The notes under the pieces: model-generated
Databases searched by the model: none
Told to the model about the DNA's origin: nothing
Seen by the model: the letters and a program-made list of their open reading frames with translations, nothing else
DNA from: an uncultured Gammaproteobacteria bacterium
Lineage (GTDB): Bacteria; Pseudomonadota; Gammaproteobacteria; SZUA-140
DNA length: 15,804 nt
NCBI GenBank assembly: GCA_945788675.1
Contig: CALZMY010000159.1
Span: 1-15,804 of the forward strand
Reading direction: 5' to 3'
In this document: in pieces, positions 1-3,900 of the stretch
How the letters are laid out: each line of letters starts with the position of its first letter
Position numbering within the stretch: the stretch's first letter is position 1
Translations under genes and position numbers: made by a program

Positions 1-152
1 CCGAAGGGATTGAAATGGTAATGCCGGGTGACAACGTAGCAATGACTGTTACCTTGATTGCACCGATTGCGATGGACGATGGGCTACGCTTTGCGATTCG
101 CGAAGGTGGTCGTACCGTCGGTGCCGGTGTCGTTTCTAAAATTATTGAGTAA
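1..152 (+). CDS. tuf: Elongation factor Tu, C-terminal end (partial, upstream copy)
   Basis: This is the last 49 codons of an EF-Tu gene whose start lies outside the window. The reading frame begins at base 3 and ends at TAA 150-152. The translation contains EMVMPGDNV, then PIAMDDGLRFAIREGGRTVG and a final VVSKIIE, the signature end of EF-Tu domain 3, part of the surface that holds aminoacyl-tRNA. EF-Tu delivers aminoacyl-tRNA to the ribosomal A site in a GTP-dependent way. A strong terminator lies about 50 nt after the stop, so this copy ends its own transcript. Its place before tRNA-Trp and secE matches the tufB position of many gammaproteobacteria. A second tuf copy begins at 15677. The two fragments do not overlap in protein coordinates, so they cannot be compared here. 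Confidence 0.97.
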   Translation, partial: EGIEMVMPGDNVAMTVTLIAPIAMDDGLRFAIREGGRTVGAGVVSKIIE

Positions 153-199
153 TCGATAAAGAAACATAGAATACGAGTATAAAGATTGTAGTTTATTCG

Positions 200-236
200 A
201 AAGCATAGGTATCGTAAGATGCCTATGCTTTGTTTT
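200..236 (+). terminator. Rho-independent terminator of the upstream tuf gene
   Basis: Arms 200-213 and 218-231 form a 14-bp stem with one G-U pair, closed by a GTAA (GNRA-type) tetraloop at 214-217. The stem is followed by GTTTTA. This is a textbook intrinsic terminator 47 nt after the tuf stop. It should separate tuf transcription from the tRNA-Trp/secE unit, at least in part. Confidence 0.88.
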
Positions 237-273
237 ACTTGCAGGTTTTGCTCGTCGTTATGAAGAAGTTAAT

Positions 274-349
274 AGGCCAGTAGCTCAATTGGCAGAGCGG
301 CGGTCTCCAAAACCGCAGGTTGGGGGTTCGATTCCCTCCTGGCCTGCCA
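274..349 (+). tRNA. trnW: tRNA-Trp (anticodon CCA)
   Basis: A 76-nt cloverleaf. The acceptor arm AGGCCAG (274-280) pairs with CTGGCCT (339-345), and the discriminator G plus an encoded CCA end follows at 346-349. The D arm contains the AGCTCAATTGGCAGAGC block. The anticodon stem GCGGT/ACCGC (300-304/312-316) encloses loop CTCCAAA, with anticodon CCA at 307-309. The T loop carries the GGTTCGATTCC motif. Position between tuf and secE is common in gammaproteobacteria such as Pseudomonas. I see no convincing promoter in the 37 nt between the tuf terminator and the tRNA, and no terminator between the tRNA and secE, so the tRNA may be processed from a longer tRNA-secE-nusG transcript. Confidence 0.98.
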
Positions 350-366
350 CTTATGAAAGTTGGCAG

Positions 367-385
367 GTCTAAAATTTATTTAGAC
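367..385 (+). other. Small hairpin between tRNA-Trp and secE
   Basis: GTCTAAA (367-373) and TTTAGAC (379-385) form a perfect 7-bp stem with loop ATTTA. It is AT-rich and has no T-tract after it, so it is not a terminator. It may stabilise the 5' end of the secE mRNA after the tRNA is cut out, but that is inference. Confidence 0.45.
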
Positions 386-411
386 ATTTAAGAGGCTTAG
401 GCGAAAATACA

Positions 412-756
412 GTGGATAAGTTAAAGTTTCTGTTAGCTATTCTGGTGCTAGGTAGTGCTGTTTTTGGTTTTTATCACTTTGGTGAAGAATCAATGCTGTA
501 CCGAGTGATCGGTATGCTGGTTGCTGTGGGCATATCAACAGCGATCATGATGCAGACAGCTGTCGGCCAACAGGCCTGGGGCTTTCTTGGCGATGCGCGC
601 ACTGAGGCGCGTAAGGTGGTGTGGCCAACACGCAAGGAAACGGGGCAGACAACTTTGATGGTACTGGCGATGGCCATTCTTATTGCGATTCTGCTGTGGT
701 TGTTTGATTCATTTTTATCGTGGGCTGTTAGTTATCTGACAGGCGCGGGAGGCTAG
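412..756 (+). CDS. secE: Preprotein translocase subunit SecE
   Basis: SecE is the small essential clamp subunit of the SecYEG channel in the inner membrane, through which unfolded proteins are exported. The product is 114 residues with three predicted membrane helices (about 5-23, 31-49 and 80-99), as in the 127-residue E. coli protein; many other bacteria have only one. The conserved cytoplasmic part comes before the last helix: an amphipathic stretch at about 58-68, then the family hallmark KVVWPTRKET at 68-77. The start is GTG at 412. No other start codon lies in frame nearby, and the Shine-Dalgarno is poor (AGG at 399-401, 10 nt away). The stop lies 3 nt before nusG, so the two are very probably co-transcribed and translationally coupled. 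Confidence 0.96.
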   Translation: MDKLKFLLAILVLGSAVFGFYHFGEESMLYRVIGMLVAVGISTAIMMQTAVGQQAWGFLGDARTEARKVVWPTRKETGQTTLMVLAMAILIAILLWLFDSFLSWAVSYLTGAGG

Positions 757-759
757 CAC

Positions 760-1293
760 GTGGCGAAGCGGTGGTATGTTGTGCATGTCTATTCAGGATT
801 TGAGCAGCAGGCTGTTCGCTCACTGAAAGACCGTATTGTCTTCGGCGAGATGGAAGATAAATTTGGCGAAATTCTGGTACCCACTGAAGAAGTGATTGAG
901 ATGCGTGGTGGTCAGAAGCGTAAGAGTGATCGTAAGTTTTTTCCTGGCTATGTGCTGGTTCAGATGGAGCTCGATGATGAAACTTGGCATCTGGTGAAAG
1001 ATGTGCCGAAGGTGATGGGCTTTATTGGGGGTACCAGTGATCGTCCCGCGCCTATCTCGGACAAAGAAGCGCAGCGCATTATAGATCGTATTCAGGAAGG
1101 CGTTGAGAAACCGCGTCCAAAAGTATTGTTCGAGCCTGGCGAGGTGGTGCGTGTGACTGACGGCCCTTTTGCAGATTTCAATGGTGTGGTGGAAGAAGTC
1201 AACTACGAAAAGAGCCGCGTACGCGTTGCGGTATTGATCTTTGGACGATCCACACCAGTTGACCTCGAGTTTGGTGAGGTTGAGAAGAGTTGA
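760..1293 (+). CDS. nusG: Transcription elongation/antitermination factor NusG
   Basis: NusG binds the RNA polymerase clamp, suppresses pausing, and links polymerase to Rho or to the leading ribosome through S10. The 177-residue product is the usual bacterial length. An N-terminal NGN domain spans about 3-115, with WYVVHVYSGFE near the start and FFPGYVLV in the middle. A C-terminal KOW domain follows at about 125-175, with GEVVRVTDGPFADFNGVV and the ending FGRSTPVDLEF. The start is GTG at 760, placed 7 nt after a GGGAGG Shine-Dalgarno (747-752) that lies inside the end of secE. This fits the coupled secE-nusG pair found across bacteria. Confidence 0.98.
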   Translation: MAKRWYVVHVYSGFEQQAVRSLKDRIVFGEMEDKFGEILVPTEEVIEMRGGQKRKSDRKFFPGYVLVQMELDDETWHLVKDVPKVMGFIGGTSDRPAPISDKEAQRIIDRIQEGVEKPRPKVLFEPGEVVRVTDGPFADFNGVVEEVNYEKSRVRVAVLIFGRSTPVDLEFGEVEKS

Positions 1294-1299
1294 TTATTG

Positions 1300-1317
1300 A
1301 TCGGCCCGATGGCCGGT
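1300..1317 (+). terminator. Weak hairpin after nusG, possible partial terminator
   Basis: CGGCC (1302-1306) and GGCCG (1311-1315) pair around a CGAT tetraloop. The stem can be extended by one T-G and one A-T pair. The following sequence is only TCTTATTG, so termination would be inefficient. It marks the boundary between secE-nusG and the L11 operon, where E. coli also has a separate promoter. A very weak promoter-like pair (TTGATC 1297-1302, TATTGT 1321-1326, 18-bp spacer) overlaps it and is not called separately. Confidence 0.35.
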
Positions 1318-1334
1318 TCTTATTGTAAACCAAT

Positions 1335-1359
1335 GGGGAGCCGCGAGGCGTTTGCACCC
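1335..1359 (+). promoter_or_regulatory. rplK leader hairpin, likely L1-binding autoregulatory site
   Basis: GGG (1336-1338) pairs with CCC (1357-1359). GCC (1340-1342) pairs with GGC (1347-1349) around a GCGA (GNRA-type) tetraloop. Between the two helices lie a single A on the left and GTTTGCA on the right. Two short GC helices separated by an asymmetric internal loop is the arrangement known for L1 binding to 23S rRNA and to the L11-L1 operon mRNA. It sits 13 nt before rplK, where L1 represses translation of both genes in E. coli. The assignment is by shape and position, not by alignment. Confidence 0.55.
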
Positions 1360-1372
1360 GGAGTGAAGAGAG

Positions 1373-1804
1373 ATGGCAAAGAAGATAGAAGCTTATATTA
1401 AGCTACAGGTGCCTGCAGGCAAGGCGAACCCAAGTCCACCAGTTGGCCCAGCCCTGGGACAACATGGCGTCAATATTATGGAGTTCTGTAAGGCGTTTAA
1501 CGCTAAGACTCAAGGTATGGAGCAAGGGCTTCCAGTACCTGTGGTGATTTCGGTCTATTCTGATCGCAGTTTTACCTTTATAACCAAAACACCTCCTGCT
1601 GCGATTCTGTTGAAGAAGGCTGCCGGTATCCAGAGTGGTAGTGGAACGCCTAATGTTAAAAAAGTAGGTAAGGTGTCGCGCGCACAGCTGGAAGAGATTG
1701 CAACGACCAAAATGCCTGACCTGACGGCAGCTGATATGGATGCTGCCGTGCGCACGCTGGCGGGTACCGCACGTAGCATGGGTCTTGAGACGGAGGGTGT
1801 ATAA
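1373..1804 (+). CDS. rplK: 50S ribosomal protein L11
   Basis: L11 binds the GTPase-associated centre of 23S rRNA at the base of the L7/L12 stalk. There it assists EF-G and EF-Tu action and RelA activation. The product is 143 residues against 142 in E. coli. The N-terminal domain has the conserved proline-rich block KANPSPPVGPALGQHG, the target region of thiopeptide antibiotics. The C-terminal RNA-binding domain contains SGSGTPNVKKVGK and ends MGLETEGV. The ATG start at 1373 has GGAG (1360-1363) 9 nt upstream. The stop is 1 nt before the start of rplA, which is typical of the coupled L11-L1 pair under L1 feedback control. Confidence 0.98.
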   Translation: MAKKIEAYIKLQVPAGKANPSPPVGPALGQHGVNIMEFCKAFNAKTQGMEQGLPVPVVISVYSDRSFTFITKTPPAAILLKKAAGIQSGSGTPNVKKVGKVSRAQLEEIATTKMPDLTAADMDAAVRTLAGTARSMGLETEGV

Positions 1805-1805
1805 G

Positions 1806-2507
1806 ATGGCTAAGCTGACAAAACGTACGCGTGCGATTCGCGAAAAAGTAGAGCCAGGTAAGCCTTATGCCTTTGACGATGCGGTAGCTATCCTGAAAGA
1901 GCTTTCAACGGTCAAGTTTAAAGAGTCAGTCGATGTAAGTATTAATCTTGGTGTTGATGCGCGTAAATCCGATCAGGTTGTGCGTAATGCCACCGTATTG
2001 CCAAACGGTACTGGAAAAACAGTGCGTGTCGCGGTATTTGCACAGGGTGCCAATGCAGAAGCAGCCCAGGCTGCGGGCGCCGACATCGTAGGTTTCGATG
2101 ATCTGGCGGCTTCAATCAAGGAAGGCAACATGGATTTTGATGTTGTGATTGCCAGCCCCGACGCAATGCGCGTTGTAGGGCAGCTAGGTCAGGTGCTTGG
2201 TCCACGTGGCCTGATGCCAAACCCTAAGGTAGGTACTGTGACACCCGATGTCGCTACCGCAGTTAAAAATGCCAAGGCAGGACAGGTGAGATATCGTACC
2301 GATAAGGCGGGTATCATTCATTGCACTATCGGCAAAGTAGATTTTGACGCAGAAGCTCTGAAGGGGAATCTTCAGGCGCTGCTGGCTGACCTGGTCAAGG
2401 CTAAGCCAAGCTCTGCGAAGGGCGTATATTTGAGAAAAATCTCTGTCTCAACCACGATGGGTCCAGGAATACTCCTCGATCAGTCAACTGTGGCGACTGC
2501 TGGATAG
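1806..2507 (+). CDS. rplA: 50S ribosomal protein L1
   Basis: L1 forms the mobile stalk near the E site that helps release deacylated tRNA. In gammaproteobacteria it also represses translation of the rplK-rplA mRNA. The open frame extends upstream to 1740, but the real start is ATG 1806. It gives the family N-terminus MAKLTKRTRAIREKV and 233 residues (E. coli 234), and lies 9 nt after a GGAGG site (1792-1796) inside rplK. Conserved features include SVDVSINLGVD in the first domain and the block GQVLGPRGLMPNPKVGTVT in the second, followed by the return to domain I near the C-terminus. One base separates it from the rplK stop, implying translational coupling. Confidence 0.98.
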   Translation: MAKLTKRTRAIREKVEPGKPYAFDDAVAILKELSTVKFKESVDVSINLGVDARKSDQVVRNATVLPNGTGKTVRVAVFAQGANAEAAQAAGADIVGFDDLAASIKEGNMDFDVVIASPDAMRVVGQLGQVLGPRGLMPNPKVGTVTPDVATAVKNAKAGQVRYRTDKAGIIHCTIGKVDFDAEALKGNLQALLADLVKAKPSSAKGVYLRKISVSTTMGPGILLDQSTVATAG

Positions 2508-2513
2508 AGTTTC

Positions 2514-2527
2514 TGCGCGTAAGCGCA
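2514..2527 (+). other. GTAA-tetraloop hairpin after rplA
   Basis: TGCGC (2514-2518) and GCGCA (2523-2527) close a GTAA tetraloop, and T/A pairs can extend the base of the stem. No T-tract follows on the + strand. It may protect the 3' end of the rplK-rplA message, or it may be the first helix of the rplJ leader. Confidence 0.4.
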
Positions 2528-2539
2528 AAAAGAACTTTG

Positions 2540-2660
2540 GGCCCTGCCGGGCATCGTCCGGCAGACGTCGAAGACCGTTGGTGAGGGCTGTTGAATGTTA
2601 GCAGCCTTCTTAATTGAAAACCTTTAACAGGTTTTTGGCCAGCGCAGGCGGTGGTTCCGT
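2540..2660 (+). promoter_or_regulatory. Ribosomal protein L10 leader (autoregulatory RNA before rplJ)
   Basis: The leader holds a perfect 7-bp hairpin (2544-2550 with 2558-2564), then the GTCGAAGACCGTTGGTGAG block, which resembles the conserved core of gammaproteobacterial L10 leaders. A long-range helix can form between GTTGG (2577-2581) and CCAGC (2639-2643), and between ACCG (2574-2577) and CGGT (2649-2652). Inside it are two more hairpins: AGGGCTG with CAGCCTT, and AAAACCT (2617-2623) with AGGTTTT (2629-2635). In E. coli the L10-L12 complex binds such a leader and represses rplJL translation. The identification comes from motif memory, position and hand pairing; a covariance-model search with the Rfam L10_leader family would settle it. 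Confidence 0.72.
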
Positions 2661-2693
2661 AACAGGATTTTCCTGATCACGGTCACCGTTTTT
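2649..2693 (+). terminator. Terminator-like hairpin (possible attenuator) in the rplJ leader
   Basis: CGGTG (2649-2653) pairs with CACCG (2684-2688), CCGT (2657-2660) with ACGG (2679-2682), and CAGGA (2663-2667) with TCCTG (2671-2675) around a TTT loop. Five T residues follow (2689-2693). Small internal loops break the stem, so efficiency is uncertain. The first arm overlaps the right arm of the L10 leader helix, so the two structures cannot both be complete. Confidence 0.5.
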
Positions 2694-2725
2694 AGGTGGG
2701 GTGTTTTGAACACTCTATGTGATCC

Positions 2726-2751
2726 ATAAACATTGTTTATTCGATGTTTAT
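2726..2751 (+). promoter_or_regulatory. Alternative hairpins just upstream of the rplJ ribosome binding site
   Basis: ATAAACAT (2726-2733) can pair with ATGTTTAT (2744-2751) in an 8-bp stem. Its first six bases can instead pair with a nearer copy, GTTTAT at 2735-2740. The hairpins end 5 nt before the AGGAGGT site of rplJ. They may affect ribosome access, but no function is proven. Confidence 0.35.
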
Positions 2752-2756
2752 AACTC

Positions 2757-2763
2757 AGGAGGT
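2757..2763 (+). promoter_or_regulatory. Ribosome binding site that fixes the TTG start of rplJ
   Basis: AGGAGGT is a full match to the anti-Shine-Dalgarno core and lies 6 nt before TTG 2770. No ATG or GTG lies in frame at a workable distance, so the site decides the start codon. Confidence 0.85.
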
Positions 2764-2769
2764 AGACGA

Positions 2770-3294
2770 TTGTTAACTTTTGCTGAAAAACAAGCGATCG
2801 TTGCTGAAGTGGCCATTACTGCTACGAATGCTCACTCTGCTGTCGCCGCGGAATACCGTGGCATTTCAGTAGATGACATGACGGCATTGCGAGTCAAAGC
2901 ACGCGAATCTGGTGTTTCCCTACGTGTTGTTAAAAACACGCTGGCGAAGCGCGCGGTAGAAAATACCGAGTTCGAGTGTATAAAAGACTCACTGGTTGGC
3001 CCACTGGTCTTGGCATTTTCAAATGAAGAGCCATCTGCAGCCGCGCGCGTCATCAATGATTTTTCCAAGGAGAACGACAAGCTTGTAGTTAAGGTTGTTG
3101 CACTTCGTGGCAAGTTACTTGATCCGTCGGATCTGAAGAAGCTTGCGACAATGCCAACTAAGGATGAGGCGATTTCAATGCTGATGTCGGTGATGAAAGC
3201 ACCGGTTGAAAAATTGGTACGTACTCTGGCCGAGCCTAACAACAAATTGGCTCGCACCCTGGCGGCTGTTCGCGACCAGAAAGACGCAGCGTAA
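2770..3294 (+). CDS. rplJ: 50S ribosomal protein L10
   Basis: L10 anchors the L7/L12 dimers to the 50S subunit and, bound to them, represses its own mRNA. The frame is open back to GTG 2719, but that start would translate the leader and has no Shine-Dalgarno. TTG 2770, behind a perfect AGGAGGT, gives the expected N-terminus MLTFAEKQAIVAEV and 174 residues (E. coli 165). The RNA-binding part contains LRVVKNTLAKRAVE and the block FECIKDSLVGPLVLAFSN. The long C-terminal helix that binds L12 ends KLVRTLAEPNNKLARTLAAV. The KLVRTLAEPNN segment looks longer than in E. coli but is usual in other gammaproteobacteria. A 46-nt AT-rich spacer leads to rplL. Confidence 0.96.
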   Translation: MLTFAEKQAIVAEVAITATNAHSAVAAEYRGISVDDMTALRVKARESGVSLRVVKNTLAKRAVENTEFECIKDSLVGPLVLAFSNEEPSAAARVINDFSKENDKLVVKVVALRGKLLDPSDLKKLATMPTKDEAISMLMSVMKAPVEKLVRTLAEPNNKLARTLAAVRDQKDAA

Positions 3295-3340
3295 CGTAAT
3301 TATATTTAGTTTAATATTTAATTTTTAGGAGTAGAATTTC

Positions 3341-3718
3341 ATGGCGGTTTCATCAGAAGAGATTTTAGATGCGATTTCTAACATGACAGTAGTTGAGGTT
3401 GTTGACCTTATCTCTGCAATGGAAGAAAAATTTGGCGTTTCAGCAGCAGCAGCGGTTGCAGTAGCAGCACCTGCAGGTGGTGATACTGGTGCGGCGGCAG
3501 CTGAGCAGACCGAGTTTGATGTTGTAATGACAAGCTTTGGTTCTAACAAGGTTTCAGTGATTAAGGTAGTTCGTGGTATTACCGGTCTTGGCCTGAAAGA
3601 AGCCAAGGAACTGGTTGAAGGCGCACCATCCCCTGTTAAAGAAGGTGCGAGCAAGGAAGAAGCTGAAGACGTTAAGAAGCAGCTGGAGGAAGCTGGCGCT
3701 GCAGTCGAGATTAAATAA
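3341..3718 (+). CDS. rplL: 50S ribosomal protein L7/L12
   Basis: L7/L12 forms the flexible multi-copy stalk that recruits and stimulates the translational GTPases EF-Tu, EF-G, IF2 and RF3. The product has 125 residues (E. coli 121). The N-terminal dimerisation and L10-binding domain covers about 1-33 (NMTVVEVVDLISAMEEKFGV). An alanine-rich hinge lies at about 34-55, and the factor-binding globular domain follows, with KVSVIKVVRGITGLGLKEAK and the end EEAGAAVEIK. The ATG at 3341 has AGGAG at 3327-3331. Because the protein is needed in four or more copies per ribosome while RNA polymerase is needed far less, the structured spacer that follows probably lowers expression of rpoBC. Confidence 0.98.
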   Translation: MAVSSEEILDAISNMTVVEVVDLISAMEEKFGVSAAAAVAVAAPAGGDTGAAAAEQTEFDVVMTSFGSNKVSVIKVVRGITGLGLKEAKELVEGAPSPVKEGASKEEAEDVKKQLEEAGAAVEIK

Positions 3719-3733
3719 ATCTGACGCGACGCC

Positions 3734-3755
3734 TGGTTTGCCCGACGGCAAACCA
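3734..3755 (+). other. Perfect hairpin 1 in the rplL-rpoB spacer
   Basis: TGGTTTGCC (3734-3742) and GGCAAACCA (3747-3755) form a perfect 9-bp stem with loop CGAC. It starts 15 nt after the rplL stop. No T-tract follows on the + strand, so it is more likely a 3'-end protector or processing element than a terminator. Confidence 0.6.
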
Positions 3756-3761
3756 AAATAT

Positions 3762-3820
3762 GAAGCGGGCTTGCAGCCATGGGTTGCTGGCCTGCTTCTG
3801 CTTATTTGTTTTTGTCGTTT
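3762..3820 (+). terminator. Long hairpin plus T-rich tract between rplL and rpoB: probable attenuator and/or RNase III site
   Basis: GAAGCGGGC (3762-3770) pairs with GCCTGCTTC (3790-3798) with one G-U pair. GCAGCC (3773-3778) pairs with GGTTGC (3782-3787) around an ATG loop, and TT faces TG in a 2x2 internal loop. The 15 bp are followed after a few bases by a T-rich run (3799-3820). In E. coli the rplL-rpoB spacer carries both a partial terminator and an RNase III cleavage hairpin that lower rpoBC expression relative to rplJL. This element sits in the same place and could do either job. The T-run is not immediately adjacent, so full termination is not expected. Confidence 0.6.
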
Positions 3821-3845
3821 TAATGACGGCAATTTGTACCAAGTG

Positions 3846-3869
3846 ACCTGTGATCACACCATCGCAGGT
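3846..3869 (+). other. Hairpin 3 in the rplL-rpoB spacer
   Basis: ACCTGTGA (3846-3853) and TCGCAGGT (3862-3869) form an 8-bp stem with one G-U pair and loop TCACACCA. It lies about 30 nt before rpoB. It may be part of the rpoB translation initiation structure, but no function is known. Confidence 0.4.
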
Positions 3870-3874
3870 TCTGA

Positions 3875-3894
3875 TTTCAACTAAAAGTTGAGGA
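3875..3894 (+). promoter_or_regulatory. rpoB ribosome binding site within a small hairpin
   Basis: GAGGA (3890-3894) lies 6 nt before the rpoB ATG. CAACT (3878-3882) pairs with AGTTG (3886-3890), and the stem can extend by T-A and two T-G pairs so that GAGG is base-paired. Partial occlusion of the site would moderate rpoB translation. The pairing is seen in the sequence; the effect is inference. Confidence 0.45.
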
Positions 3895-3900
3895 TCCCAA

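Noticed and set aside
234..264. Promoter for tRNA-Trp (TTTACT with TATGAA)
   Set aside because: The boxes match poorly, the gap is 19 bp and the first box overlaps the terminator tail, so it is mentioned only as an open question.
381..408. Promoter for secE (TAGACA with GAAAAT)
   Set aside because: The transcript would start inside the secE coding region, so it cannot serve a normal leadered mRNA.
3615..3884. 89-codon + strand frame overlapping rplL and running into the rplL-rpoB spacer
   Set aside because: It begins inside rplL in another frame, has no ribosome binding site, and its later part crosses the hairpins of the spacer, which look like RNA structure rather than coding sequence.
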